64,000 nt of DNA from JBBITI01 sp963735055 (GTDB taxonomy: Bacteria > Chloroflexota > Dehalococcoidia > Dehalococcoidales > UBA2162), in the NCBI GenBank assembly GCA_963735055.1, contig CAVTJN010000010.1, positions 62,001 through 126,000 on the forward strand. The letters are read 5' to 3'. The first letter of the stretch is position 1. Every line of letters starts with the position of its first letter. Below the pieces are notes generated by a model that had not been told where the DNA came from, searched no databases, and saw nothing but the letters and a program-made list of their open reading frames with translations. Of the stretch, positions 17,163 through 26,151 are shown one piece after another. The translations under genes were made by a program, and so were the position numbers.

Positions 17163-17665
17163 GGTGGTTCCTTCCTGCCATAGATAAGCTGCATCAAGCG
17201 TACGTCGAGCAGTTGGTTGAATTTGTAGCCGACTTCCCGCATCACCCCGATGTCTTCGAATCCGGCCGAGCGGTGCAGGCGAATGCTGGCCAGGTTGCCC
17301 TCGGTGATTCTTGCCAGGATGGTGTGCAAACCGCAGCGTTCGCCGGCGATGGTGACCTCGGTCATCAGTTGGCTGCCGATCCCCCGGCCGCGACATCGTT
17401 CCCGGACATAGATGGAGATCTCGGCCGTGTCGGCATAGGCACAACGGGTCGACCATTCGCTGAGCGATGCCCAAGCAACCACAGCGCCGTCCAGTTCGGC
17501 GACGAGGACGGGATGCCTTGAATCGTGTGCCTCGAACCAGGACGTCTGCTGCGCCAGCGATCTTGGTTCACTGTCGAATGTGGCGTTGGTGGTAAGGATG
17601 GCCTCGTTGTAGATTTCGCTAATTAACGGTAGGTCTGCGGCCGTCGCTTTTCTGATCTTCATCAC
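17159..17665 (-). CDS. GNAT acetyltransferase, phosphinothricin/methionine-sulfoximine type
   Basis: A 168-residue GNAT protein. The features of the Pat/MddA group are IYNEAILTTNATFDSEP near the N-terminus, SIYVRERCRGRGIGSQLM for acetyl-CoA binding and NLASIRLHRSAGFEDIGVM. It probably acetylates amino-acid analogues such as methionine sulfoximine. It is coupled to the PflX-like gene by a 4-bp overlap and follows gltX by 8 bp. Confidence 0.88.
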   Translation of the reverse strand: MMKIRKATAADLPLISEIYNEAILTTNATFDSEPRSLAQQTSWFEAHDSRHPVLVAELDGAVVAWASLSEWSTRCAYADTAEISIYVRERCRGRGIGSQLMTEVTIAGERCGLHTILARITEGNLASIRLHRSAGFEDIGVMREVGYKFNQLLDVRLMQLIYGRKEPP

Positions 17666-17673
17666 GTTTGCTG

Positions 17674-19155
17674 TTAACCCTGGGCCAGCAAGGCCCTCAA
17701 TTTGGCGAGGGCCAGGTCGATCCGCTTCAGCGAAAGATCCTTGCCCAGTACGGCCATCATCTGGAACAGGGGAGGCGTGGCGGTCTCGCCACTGACGGCG
17801 GTGCGCAAAGCGCCGAAAAGCTGGCCGGTCTTTACGCCCAGTTCGGTAGCCAGCGGTCGCAGCATCTGTTCGAGCGCCAGAGCATCGAAGTGCTCCTGGC
17901 CGGCGAGCCTTTCCCTGGCTAAACTAAGGGCGCGCGTGACGGATTCGGCCGAGGCGTCCTTGCCGATGAGAAGCTTCGGGTCGTAGTCGAGGACATCGGC
18001 AAAGAAGTAGCGTGTCAGGGGGGCGACCTCCTTAAGGACCCTGGTCCGCTCCTGGACCAGGGGAAGGACGTCGCGCACGCGCTCCGGCGAGAGGGGTCGC
18101 GTCACCTCAACAGGCAGGTCCCTCTCGAGGAAGGGAGTAGCGCGCCGGGCGAATTCGTCGGCGCTTAGTTTACGCAGGTACAGCCCGTTGAGCCAACCGA
18201 GTTTGTCCTGGTTGAAGATCGCCGCCGTCTTGCCGACGCGCTCGAGCGAGAATTGTTCGATCAGTTCCTGCCGGTTAAAAAGCTCGGTCTTGTCGTCGAG
18301 TGACCAGCCGAGGATCGCCAGGTAGTTCATCATGGCTTCGGGCAGGTAGCCATCGGCGCGATATTCTCCGACATGGACGGAGCCATGCCGCTTGCTGAGC
18401 TTAGCCCGGTCGGAACCGATCAGAAGAGGCAAATGAGCGAACCGGGGCGCCTCGTAGTCCAGTGCGCCGTACAACAGCACATGGCGTGGCGTGCTAGATA
18501 GCCATTCCTCGGCCCGGATCACATGACTCATCTTCATTTCGTGGTCGTCGACCACGTTCGCCAGATGATATGTTGGAAAACCATCGGACTTCAGCAAGAC
18601 AAAGTCGTCAAGGAGGCGGTTATCGAAGGAGACGTCTCCCCATATCAAGTCGTGAATAGCCGTCTGTCCGGTGAGGGGCATCTTGAATCTGACCACCGGG
18701 GTGACGCCCTCGGCTATTCGTTGGGCCCTCTCCTTCGGGTCGAGATCCCGGCAATGCCGGTCGTACCCCGGTGGCTGCTTACGTTGCGTCTGCATCTGCC
18801 TCATGAGATCGAGGCGCTCGGTCGAACAGTAGCAGTGATAGGCGTGGCCGCGGGCTATCAGACTGTCGGCGGCGCGGTGGTAGAGAGCGAGCCGCTCCGA
18901 CTGAAAGTAAGGGCCGTAGGGTCCACCCACCTGGGGTCCCTCATCCCAGTCAATGCCGAGCCATTTCAGGCCATCCATGATTGCTTCCACCGATCCCTCA
19001 ATTTGGCGCGCCTGGTCGGTGTCCTCGATGCGCAGAACAAAGCTGCCATGGTTGTGTCGGGCGAACAGCCAGGCGAACAGCGCGGTGTGCAGGCTGCCAA
19101 TGTGCAAGAACCCAGTCGGGCTCGGGGCAAAGCGGGTCCGGACGGCGTCGGTCAT
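17674..19155 (-). CDS. gltX: Glutamyl-tRNA synthetase
   Basis: A 493-residue class I synthetase that charges tRNA-Glu; with GatB present it likely also makes Glu-tRNA-Gln. The HIGH-type motif is HIGS in APSPTGFLHIGSLHTA and the KMSKS-type motif is KLSKR. The helical anticodon-binding domain fills the last third. The start overlaps the stop of the upstream methyltransferase by 4 bp (ATGA). Confidence 0.97.
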   Translation of the reverse strand: MTDAVRTRFAPSPTGFLHIGSLHTALFAWLFARHNHGSFVLRIEDTDQARQIEGSVEAIMDGLKWLGIDWDEGPQVGGPYGPYFQSERLALYHRAADSLIARGHAYHCYCSTERLDLMRQMQTQRKQPPGYDRHCRDLDPKERAQRIAEGVTPVVRFKMPLTGQTAIHDLIWGDVSFDNRLLDDFVLLKSDGFPTYHLANVVDDHEMKMSHVIRAEEWLSSTPRHVLLYGALDYEAPRFAHLPLLIGSDRAKLSKRHGSVHVGEYRADGYLPEAMMNYLAILGWSLDDKTELFNRQELIEQFSLERVGKTAAIFNQDKLGWLNGLYLRKLSADEFARRATPFLERDLPVEVTRPLSPERVRDVLPLVQERTRVLKEVAPLTRYFFADVLDYDPKLLIGKDASAESVTRALSLARERLAGQEHFDALALEQMLRPLATELGVKTGQLFGALRTAVSGETATPPLFQMMAVLGKDLSLKRIDLALAKLRALLAQG

Positions 19156-20093
19156 CTTGTGGTCTCCCTATCCGGCGGCGCCGCTTCGGTTGACAGACGC
19201 CGCCGGTATTCGATGATTCTTGATTGCGCCAACTTCACATAATCGGGGACAATTTCGTAGCCCAGGTAATGCCTGCCGGCCTTGATGGCTGCCAGGCACG
19301 TGGTACCGCTGCCGCAAAACGGGTCGAGGACAACATCATCGTGAAACGTGTACAGCTGGATTAGCCGGTATGGCAGATCGATGGGGAAGGGAGCAGGGTG
19401 GCCCACTTTCCGCGCCGATTCGGCCGGGAAAGTCCAGACGCTTTTTGTGAAATCAAGGAACTCGTCCCGATCGATGGTACTGAGCTTGCCGGGGACCCGG
19501 CGCCGGCCGAATGAACCCTTTGAGAAGACAAGGACATATTCGTGGACGTCTCTTAGCACCGGGTTTCCGGCCGACCGCCACGTTCCCCAGGCGGTTGAGG
19601 GGCTGGCGCTCGATGCCTTATTCCAGATGATCTCGCCCCGCATGAGATATCCAATTTCCAGCATGTCCTGAATAACATAGCTGTGCAAGGCGATGTATGG
19701 CTTGCGGCCCAGGTTCGCCAGATTGACACATGCCCGGCCGCCGGTAGCCAGCTTCCGGTAGACTTCGGCGAACACGCGCCTGAGCAACCCCCGGTACTCT
19801 TCCAGAGTGAGGTCGGCGTCATACTCCTTGGTTACGTTATAAGGCGGCGAAGTCACCATGAGATGAACGCTGCTGTCGGGGACATCATCCATATGCTCGC
19901 TTGATTTGCAGAACAGGCGGTCCAGCCCTTCCGGGGCTATTCCGTTGTCCTGGAAGTCGGCCGGCTGCGTCAGGCTGCTGCCCAGGTACAGACGGCTCCC
20001 GTAGAACTTGGAGGAATCGTGCCCGGAGCGGCCCGGACTGCCAAAAGCGCTGGTCGTGGTGCCTTTCTTTCTGCCGTTGCCTGATATCTTCAT
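19152..20093 (-). CDS. Site-specific DNA methyltransferase, beta class (N4-cytosine/N6-adenine)
   Basis: About 313 residues from the ATG at 20093 (a start at 20132 is possible). The catalytic motif IV TSPPYN precedes the SAM-binding motif I DPFCGSGTTCLAAIKAGR, the order of beta-class enzymes such as the HinfI type. No restriction endonuclease gene lies beside it. Instead the gene overlaps gltX and appears to be part of a housekeeping transcript, so it looks like an orphan regulatory methylase. Target sequence unknown. Confidence 0.88.
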   Translation of the reverse strand: MKISGNGRKKGTTTSAFGSPGRSGHDSSKFYGSRLYLGSSLTQPADFQDNGIAPEGLDRLFCKSSEHMDDVPDSSVHLMVTSPPYNVTKEYDADLTLEEYRGLLRRVFAEVYRKLATGGRACVNLANLGRKPYIALHSYVIQDMLEIGYLMRGEIIWNKASSASPSTAWGTWRSAGNPVLRDVHEYVLVFSKGSFGRRRVPGKLSTIDRDEFLDFTKSVWTFPAESARKVGHPAPFPIDLPYRLIQLYTFHDDVVLDPFCGSGTTCLAAIKAGRHYLGYEIVPDYVKLAQSRIIEYRRRLSTEAAPPDRETTR

Positions 20094-20303
20094 AAATCCT
20101 GGATGCAGCGCCGCCGGACGCTGCTTCCCCATTCTACCATCTCGTCTTGAGTACGTTCCATGCCGGAGGTAGTGTCTACGCGGGCGGCGGCGAATGCCCT
20201 GAACAGAGGGTGGTGATCAGGGGAAAACGACTGTGGCTGACTGTGGCGGCCAACGGCGGCTCTGCGAACGACGTCTGACCGCAACAGCCAACGCTTAAGG
20301 CGG

Positions 20304-21176
20304 CTATCCGTTCACATGTCCCGGGGAAGCCTGATCGTGGCCGGGGCCGTGAATGAAAAACCAGTCAATTATCTCCCGGGCGATGCTCATCTTAGGGGGT
20401 AGCTCGGGAAGGTCGCCGGCACCATACCAGGCAGCTTCGGCGATTTCTTTGCCGTCGACCGAAATCTCGCCACCTTCATACTCGGCAGTAAAGCCGATCA
20501 TCAGCGAATTGGGGAACGGCCAGGGCTGGCTGCCGAAGTACTTGATGTTCCTGACGCTGACGCCGACCTCTTCCCGCACCTCCCGCCCCAGGCACTGTTC
20601 AAGGGTCTCGCCGGGTTCAACGAATCCGGCAATGATGGTGTGCATGTGTCCCCGGAAGGCGGCGTAGCGGGCCAGCAGGATCTTGTTGCCTCTGATCACG
20701 GCGGTTATAACAGCCGGCGAGAGGCGAGGATAACTGGTGAAGCCGCATTCCGGGCACTTCTTAGCCCTTTCCCCGGCGAGTTGTTCGTTACGGTGACCGC
20801 ACCGGCCGCAAAACTGGTGCGTCTGGTCCCAGTTCACGATCTGCAGTGCCCTGCCGGCCAAGAGAAATACGTCTTCGTCGATGGCACCGTACAGTGACCG
20901 CAGTTCGTTAAGAGACATGCCCTCGGGAGCCATAGTGTGCGGGGACACTTCAGCCGCGAAACATGGCTTGCCTCTAAGCGTCCCCAGATACTGGGTTCTT
21001 ACCGGAGAAAGCCCCACTTCCTCCAAACCGGTCAGAAAAGGAACGTTCAGCTCTCCAGCGTGCGAACCCAGCAGTAGTCTAGTCAGGCAAAACACAAACC
21101 AGTAGCTGTGATCGCCGGCCCCTTGCTCGAAGGTCACGGCAGGTGCGTAATGCTCGTAGATACTGGCTCTGGTCAT
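20304..21176 (-). CDS. nudC: NADH pyrophosphatase / RNA NAD-decapping Nudix hydrolase
   Basis: 290 residues. It has an N-terminal domain, a zinc ribbon FCGRCGHRNEQL...KCPECGF and then the Nudix box GFVEPGETLEQCLGREVREE (quoted in part). The downstream SQPWPFPNSLM motif is diagnostic for NudC. It hydrolyses NADH and NAD-capped RNA. Given that many genes here are leaderless and begin with A, NAD-capped 5' ends would be plausible substrates, but that is inference. Confidence 0.95.
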   Translation of the reverse strand: MTRASIYEHYAPAVTFEQGAGDHSYWFVFCLTRLLLGSHAGELNVPFLTGLEEVGLSPVRTQYLGTLRGKPCFAAEVSPHTMAPEGMSLNELRSLYGAIDEDVFLLAGRALQIVNWDQTHQFCGRCGHRNEQLAGERAKKCPECGFTSYPRLSPAVITAVIRGNKILLARYAAFRGHMHTIIAGFVEPGETLEQCLGREVREEVGVSVRNIKYFGSQPWPFPNSLMIGFTAEYEGGEISVDGKEIAEAAWYGAGDLPELPPKMSIAREIIDWFFIHGPGHDQASPGHVNG

Positions 21177-21401
21177 GCTCAGTCCTGATCAGGCGCCGCC
21201 GGGCGGCCCAATAACCACCGGTTTTAACCTCAATGCTAACCTTACTGGAGGGAGGTCTCCGGCGTCAAATGAGGCGGTGTGTTCCGGAAGGCCGTTGCCG
21301 GGCCGACTGATAACCGGTCCATGTTCCTGGTACGCCTCTGATCGTGGCGCGGAGATCATGCCGCCGAGCGAGGCTGCGGAGCGGGTCCAAAGCACAGGCT
21401 G

Positions 21402-21410
21402 TGTTATACT
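21402..21410 (+). promoter_or_regulatory. Extended -10 promoter for tsaC
   Basis: TGT-TATACT, hexamer at 21405-21410, lies 47 nt upstream of the ATG at 21458 in an otherwise unremarkable 281-bp gap. Confidence 0.45.
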
Positions 21411-21457
21411 TGTCCTGGCTGGGCGCAGCATGAGACTGGTGGTCTGTTTTGAGCAGT

Positions 21458-22075
21458 ATGAGTTCCCAGATTGAGGCGGCGGTGAGTGTGCTCAAGGGCG
21501 GCGGACTGGTGGCTTTCCCGACGGACACGGTGTATGGATTGGGAGCGAGTATTCGGTGCGCCGAGGCAGTGAAGCGGATATTCGTGGTGAAGGCGAGGCC
21601 GCGGCAGATGGCTCTGCCCTTGCTTGTTGGAAGCGTCGCTCACATCGAAGAGTTGGCTGGACATGTTTCAGCGACGGCGCGATGCTTGATCGATGCCTTT
21701 CTTCCCGGTGCAGTAACGCTGGTGCTAACCGCCTCCCCACGGGTGCCTGAGTACCTGAAGACGAGAGAGGGGACGATCGCGGTGCGTATCCCAAATCACC
21801 CCGTGCCGCTGGCCCTGATCGAAGGCACCGGCGGGGCGATCGTCGGAACAAGCGCCAACCTCAGCGGGAAGTCAAGTCCCCTGACCGCTGAGGAAGTGCG
21901 TTCACAGCTAGGACGCCAGGTGGACGTGGTCATCGACGGGGGGCGCTGTCCCGGAGTTGAGTCGACCATTGTTGACGTGACCGGGGAGGTCCCTGCGGTC
22001 CTGCGCCGGGGGGCCATCTCCGCAGAAGCGATCGGTAAGGCGTGTGGCCGAGTGCTGGCGGGAGACGGAGGTTGA
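21458..22075 (+). CDS. tsaC: L-threonylcarbamoyladenylate synthase (YrdC/Sua5 family)
   Basis: Makes threonylcarbamoyl-AMP for the t6A37 modification of ANN-decoding tRNAs. It has 205 residues from the ATG at 21458. The YrdC signatures are LKGGGLVAFPTDTVYGLGA at the N-terminus, KARPRQMALPLLV, the PGAVTLVL loop and GTSANLSGKSS. It lacks the C-terminal Sua5 extension. It is followed 2 bp later by rpiB. Confidence 0.94.
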   Translation: MSSQIEAAVSVLKGGGLVAFPTDTVYGLGASIRCAEAVKRIFVVKARPRQMALPLLVGSVAHIEELAGHVSATARCLIDAFLPGAVTLVLTASPRVPEYLKTREGTIAVRIPNHPVPLALIEGTGGAIVGTSANLSGKSSPLTAEEVRSQLGRQVDVVIDGGRCPGVESTIVDVTGEVPAVLRRGAISAEAIGKACGRVLAGDGG

Positions 22076-22077
22076 GT

Positions 22078-22515
22078 ATGCGTATCGCGGTAGGTTCGGA
22101 CCATCGGGGAATCAAGCCCAAGGAATTCGTCAAGCGGGTGCTCACGGACCTGGGCCACACGCCTGAAGATATTGGCTCGTTTACCGAGGATGCGGTGGAC
22201 TATCCTGACATCGCGCAGAAGGTGGGAAAGCTGGTTGCCAGCGGCGGTTGTGACGCGGGCATACTAATCTGCGACACCGGCATAGGAATGTGTATCGCTG
22301 CCAACAAGGTCAAGGGGATCAGGGCGGCGCTGTGCTACGACGCCTTTTGTGCGGGCCGGTCGCGCCAGCACAACGATGCCAATGTGCTTTGCCTGAGCGG
22401 GCGGGAAGACGAACAAAAGATGCGTGAAATCATGGTGGCATTCCTGGCGACGGCTTTTGAAGGCGGCCGTCACCAGCGGCGCGTGGACAAGATATCGGCG
22501 ATGGAAGAGCCATAA
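22078..22515 (+). CDS. rpiB: Ribose-5-phosphate isomerase B
   Basis: Interconverts ribose 5-phosphate and ribulose 5-phosphate. It has 145 residues from the ATG at 22078 (MRIAVGSDHRGI), 2 bp after the tsaC stop. The SDHRG phosphate loop, the GILICDTGIGMCIAANK catalytic segment with the active Cys and the HNDANVLCLSGR motif are all present. RpiB homologues on sugars such as allose or galactose exist, but the housekeeping context favours RpiB. Confidence 0.95.
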   Translation: MRIAVGSDHRGIKPKEFVKRVLTDLGHTPEDIGSFTEDAVDYPDIAQKVGKLVASGGCDAGILICDTGIGMCIAANKVKGIRAALCYDAFCAGRSRQHNDANVLCLSGREDEQKMREIMVAFLATAFEGGRHQRRVDKISAMEEP

Positions 22516-22567
22516 GACGCAACGGTTGACAAGATAGCCGGGGAACGCTTCTCAAGCCTTGTTGAAT

Positions 22568-22596
22568 TTGACAACAGATTCACAGTGTGTTAATTT
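22568..22596 (+). promoter_or_regulatory. Promoter of the ilv leader
   Basis: TTGACA at 22568-22573, a 17-nt spacer, then TAATTT at 22591-22596 with an extended TGT directly before it. The predicted start, about 22603, is only some 3 nt before the leader-peptide ATG. Confidence 0.6.
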
Positions 22597-22605
22597 ACGA
22601 AAACT

Positions 22606-22647
22606 ATGATATTTCGTTTGTCGCTCGTACTTGTAGTCGTCACATAG
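22606..22647 (+). CDS. Branched-chain amino acid leader peptide (attenuator)
   Basis: A 13-residue ORF, MIFRLSLVLVVVT, sits between a good promoter and an intrinsic terminator in front of ilvD. Ten codons after the start it has read three Leu (TTG, CTC, CTT) and Val codons GTA, GTA, GTC, GTC plus a rare Ile ATA. This is the composition of ilv leader peptides of enterobacteria (inference by analogy). Ribosome stalling at the Leu/Val run (22618-22641) would control folding of the RNA downstream. The start is practically leaderless. Confidence 0.7.
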   Translation: MIFRLSLVLVVVT

Positions 22648-22656
22648 ACAGTGCGA

Positions 22657-22686
22657 GTGGGCCTGTTCCACGAGGAGCCGTCCCAC
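22657..22686 (+). promoter_or_regulatory. Candidate antiterminator/pause region of the ilv attenuator
   Basis: GTGGG at 22657-22661 can pair with CCAC at 22668-22671 to form a pause stem. Alternatively it can pair with CCCAC at 22682-22686, which would break the left arm of the terminator. The two structures exclude each other, as needed for attenuation. The stems are short, so this is a model. Confidence 0.4.
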
Positions 22687-22702
22687 CGGGGCGGCTTTTT
22701 TT
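22677..22702 (+). terminator. Intrinsic terminator between leader peptide and ilvD
   Basis: GCCGTCCC (22677-22684) pairs with GGGGCGGC (22688-22695, one G-U) around the loop ACC, followed by seven T residues (22696-22702). It lies 28 bp before the ilvD start codon and so would stop transcription before the operon. Confidence 0.85.
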
Positions 22703-22729
22703 GTCAATGATGATGGAGGGAGTTGGAAG

Positions 22730-24394
22730 GTGAAAAGCGACGCGATTAAGAGGGGCCTTGAGAGAGCGCCGCATCGGGCGCTGCTACATGCCCTGGGTTG
22801 CGATGCGGCTGACATGGACAAGCCGTTCATCGGGGTGGTGAACAGCTTCACTGAGATCGTCCCCGGCCACGTACATCTTCGGGATATCGCCGACGAGGTC
22901 AAGGCCGGAGTTCGGGCGGCGGGCGGGGTACCGTTTGAGCTGAATACGATCGCCGTCTGCGACGGCCTCGCCATGGGTCACACGGGGATGAAATTCAGCC
23001 TGCCGAGCCGGGAACTGATCGCCGACTCGGTGGAGATAATGGCTGAAGCGCACGCGTTCGACGGTCTGGTCTTCATCCCCAACTGCGACAAAGTTGTGCC
23101 AGGCATGCTGATGGCGTCGGTAAGATTGAACGTCCCGGCTGTGTTTGTCAGCGGCGGGCCAATGCTGGCCGGTCAGATGGACGGCGCCGAGGGATTTGTC
23201 GGCGTCGATGTCAACTCGATCTTCGAGGCGGTGGGTAGGGTCACCGCCGGCAAGATGTCTGAGGCGGAACTCAAACAGCTGGAGGAAGCTGCCTGTCCAG
23301 GCTGCGGCTCTTGTGCAGGCATGTTCACCGCCAATACGATGAATTGCCTTACTGAGGCGCTCGGTATGGGGTTGCCCGGCAATGGCACCATTCCGGCTGT
23401 CGAGTCCCGCCGCCGCAGGCTGGCGAGAACGGCCGGGCAGAGGATCATCGACCTGGTGGCCAAGAACATCCGGCCCCGAGATATTGTGACGCAGGACGCG
23501 GTCCACAACGCCTTCGCGGTGGACATGGCCCTGGGCGGGAGTTCCAATTCGGTGCTTCATCTTACCGCGATCGCCACCGAAGCAGGTCTTCGTTTCCCGC
23601 TGTCGATGATCAACGAGGTCAGCAGGGTTACTCCGCAGCTGTGTAAGCTGAGTCCGGCCGGGCCGCAGCATATCGAAGACCTGGACCGGGCGGGGGGTAT
23701 TCAGGCAGTAATGAAGGAACTGGACGGCCGGCTGAAATTGAATGCGTTGACCGTTACCGGGTCTACCGTGGGTGAGAATATCGCTGCTGCCCGGGTGAAA
23801 GACGCTGAAGTTATCCGGCCGGCGACCAGGGCGTACTCGCCTACGGGTAGCCTGGCCATCCTGTTCGGGAATCTGGCTCCAGACGGGGCGGTGGTCAAGA
23901 AAGGGGCGGTGTCTCCTGAGATGATGGTGCATGAAGGGCCGGCCCGGGTCTTTGATTCCGAGCAAGCGGCTACCCACGCGATCACGATGGGTCAGATCAA
24001 ACCGGGGGACGTCGTGGTGATCAGATACGAAGGGCCAAAGGGCGGGCCGGGCATGAGGGAAATGCTGGGGCCGACGTCTATCCTGGCCGGAATGGGGCTG
24101 GACAAAGAGGTCGCTCTGATCACCGACGGACGTTTTTCGGGGGCGACGCGCGGCGCGGCCATCGGACATGTCTCACCTGAGGCCGCCAGCCGGGGTCCGA
24201 TCGCGGCCCTGCGCGAGGGTGACGGCATCAGGATCGATATTCCGGCGGGCAAGCTGGAAGTCAAATTGAGTCAGATTGAGATGACGAGCCGTCTGGCAAA
24301 ACTGCCCGATTTTGTGCCCGCGGTGACGACCGGGTACTTAAAGCGCTACGCAGCACAGGTATCCTCGGCCAGCACGGGCGCTGTTTTTGAATGA
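22730..24394 (+). CDS. ilvD: Dihydroxy-acid dehydratase
   Basis: Dehydrates dihydroxy-acids to the 2-keto acids of the Val, Leu and Ile pathways. It has 554 residues from the GTG at 22730 with GGAGGGAG upstream. The Fe-S cysteines are in FIPNCDKVVPGMLM and CPGCGSCAGMFTANTM; the C-terminal GGPGMREML and DGRFSGATRG motifs are conserved. It is the first structural gene behind the leader peptide and terminator, 13 bp before ilvB. Confidence 0.97.
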   Translation: MKSDAIKRGLERAPHRALLHALGCDAADMDKPFIGVVNSFTEIVPGHVHLRDIADEVKAGVRAAGGVPFELNTIAVCDGLAMGHTGMKFSLPSRELIADSVEIMAEAHAFDGLVFIPNCDKVVPGMLMASVRLNVPAVFVSGGPMLAGQMDGAEGFVGVDVNSIFEAVGRVTAGKMSEAELKQLEEAACPGCGSCAGMFTANTMNCLTEALGMGLPGNGTIPAVESRRRRLARTAGQRIIDLVAKNIRPRDIVTQDAVHNAFAVDMALGGSSNSVLHLTAIATEAGLRFPLSMINEVSRVTPQLCKLSPAGPQHIEDLDRAGGIQAVMKELDGRLKLNALTVTGSTVGENIAAARVKDAEVIRPATRAYSPTGSLAILFGNLAPDGAVVKKGAVSPEMMVHEGPARVFDSEQAATHAITMGQIKPGDVVVIRYEGPKGGPGMREMLGPTSILAGMGLDKEVALITDGRFSGATRGAAIGHVSPEAASRGPIAALREGDGIRIDIPAGKLEVKLSQIEMTSRLAKLPDFVPAVTTGYLKRYAAQVSSASTGAVFE

Positions 24395-24407
24395 GAGGGA
24401 GAGCGGT

Positions 24408-26132
24408 ATGAAGTTGAGTGGCGGGCAAATTGTTTGCGAAAGCCTTTTGAAAGAGGGTGTTGAGGTCATCTTCGGCATTCTTGGTGGCGCAATTCTCCCT
24501 CTATACGACACCCTGCCGCAGTACCCGAAGCTGCGCCACATCCTGGTGCGCCATGAGCAGTGCGCGGCGCACTCCGCCGACGGGTACGCACGCGCGACCG
24601 GCAAAGTCGGAGTGTGTTTTGCCACCTCGGGTCCGGGGGCAACGAATCTGGTAACGGGCATCGCCAATGCGCATCTGGATTCGGTACCCATGGTAGCCAT
24701 CACCGGCCAGGTCGCGCGGCCATTTGTCGGCAAGGATGCGTTCCAGGAAGTTGACATAACCGGCATAACGCTGCCCATTACCAAGCATAATTATCTCGTC
24801 ATGGACGCCGCTTCGGTGGCCCGAACCATCAAGGAGGCATTCTATCTGGCGAGGACCGGACGGCCCGGGCCGGTGCTGATAGACATTCCGCGCGACGTTT
24901 TCATTGAGGAAGCCGAGTTCCATTATCCGGCCAAGGTATCGCTGCCGGGTTACAAACCGGTCGTGGACGGTCATCCGGCGCAGATCAAGAAAGCGGCCCG
25001 GATCATCAATGAAGCGAGGCGCCCCCTCATCGTGGCGGGCAGAGGCGTTATCATATCTCAGGCGTGTGACGAATTGAGGGGTCTTGCGGAGACCGGTCAG
25101 GTTCCGGTGGTGACCACGCTGCTGGGTATTGGCGCCTTCCCGGAGAGTCATGTGCTGAGCTATGGTATGGTTGGCATGCATGGCATGGCATACGCCAACA
25201 TGGCGGTCAACAATGCCGACGCGATTGTCGCTATCGGTATGCGCTTTGATGACCGGGCCACCGCCAAAGTCGCCGGCTTTGCCCCGAGTGCTCACATTGT
25301 ACACATCGATATCGATCCGGCTGAGATCGGCAAGAATGTGGCGGTCGATGTCCCGATAGTCGGGGACGTGAGGGCGGTGCTGGGCGAGCTCAACCAGCAG
25401 GTGGAATCGGGAGACCGGGTTGACTGGCTGAGGCAACTGGACGATTGGCGGCATGAACATCCGTCCACGTTGGTCAAGGAGAGTGCGGGGTTGATTCCCC
25501 AATTCGTTATCAGGAAGATATACGACACGACCGGGGGGAAGAGCACCATCGTCACCGGAGTTGGACAGCACCAGATGTGGGCAGCGCAGCACTATTGGTA
25601 TGAGCGGCCGAACAGTTTCATTTCATCGGGCGGGTTGGGAACAATGGGATTTGGTCTCCCGGCATCCATCGGGGTCAAGGTTGGCTGCCCCGACGAAACG
25701 GTGTGGTGCATCGATGGCGACGGCAGTTTTCAGATGACGATGCACGAACTGGCGACCATTGTCCAGGAGAAGCTCGCGGTAAAGATCGCTATCATCAATA
25801 ACGGTTTCCTGGGAATGCCTCGGCAGTGGCAGGAGTTGCTGTATTCCCGGCGATATGTCGCGTCGCGGCTCACCGGTCCCGATTTCGTCAAACTGGCCGA
25901 TGCCTATGGCATCCCCGCGGTCAGGGTAGAACACAAAGAAGACGTCATTCCGGCGATTGAAAGAGCGATGGCGGAGCCGGGGCCATTCCTGGTCGACTTC
26001 AGGGTGGAGCCAGAAGAGAACGTGTATCCGATGGTCCCTCCGGGGGCTTCGCTGACCGAACTCATTGAGGAACCCAAGCCGAGATCGAGGGCTTTCTCGG
26101 GTTCTGCCAAGTCGCTGGTGAGTAACGTGTGA
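24408..26132 (+). CDS. ilvB: Acetolactate synthase, large subunit
   Basis: A ThDP- and FAD-dependent catalytic subunit that makes acetolactate or acetohydroxybutyrate. It has 574 residues from the ATG at 24408 (MKLSGGQIVCESLLKEGVE) behind GAGGGAGAG. The catalytic Glu is in RHEQCAAHSADG; the ThDP motif runs from GDGSFQM to INNGFLGM. The FAD region GMRFDDRATAK is typical of biosynthetic AHAS. The regulatory subunit ilvN follows 19 bp later. Confidence 0.97.
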   Translation: MKLSGGQIVCESLLKEGVEVIFGILGGAILPLYDTLPQYPKLRHILVRHEQCAAHSADGYARATGKVGVCFATSGPGATNLVTGIANAHLDSVPMVAITGQVARPFVGKDAFQEVDITGITLPITKHNYLVMDAASVARTIKEAFYLARTGRPGPVLIDIPRDVFIEEAEFHYPAKVSLPGYKPVVDGHPAQIKKAARIINEARRPLIVAGRGVIISQACDELRGLAETGQVPVVTTLLGIGAFPESHVLSYGMVGMHGMAYANMAVNNADAIVAIGMRFDDRATAKVAGFAPSAHIVHIDIDPAEIGKNVAVDVPIVGDVRAVLGELNQQVESGDRVDWLRQLDDWRHEHPSTLVKESAGLIPQFVIRKIYDTTGGKSTIVTGVGQHQMWAAQHYWYERPNSFISSGGLGTMGFGLPASIGVKVGCPDETVWCIDGDGSFQMTMHELATIVQEKLAVKIAIINNGFLGMPRQWQELLYSRRYVASRLTGPDFVKLADAYGIPAVRVEHKEDVIPAIERAMAEPGPFLVDFRVEPEENVYPMVPPGASLTELIEEPKPRSRAFSGSAKSLVSNV

Positions 26133-26151
26133 GCCGATGGAAGGAGGCAAC

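Noticed and set aside
22516..22729. A T-box riboswitch in front of ilvD
   Set aside because: There is no AGGGTGGNACCGCG T-box sequence and the leader is too short; a leader peptide explains the terminator better.
22784..24169. A 461-codon minus-strand ORF over ilvD
   Set aside because: High GC content makes long antisense frames; ilvD is unmistakable on the plus strand.
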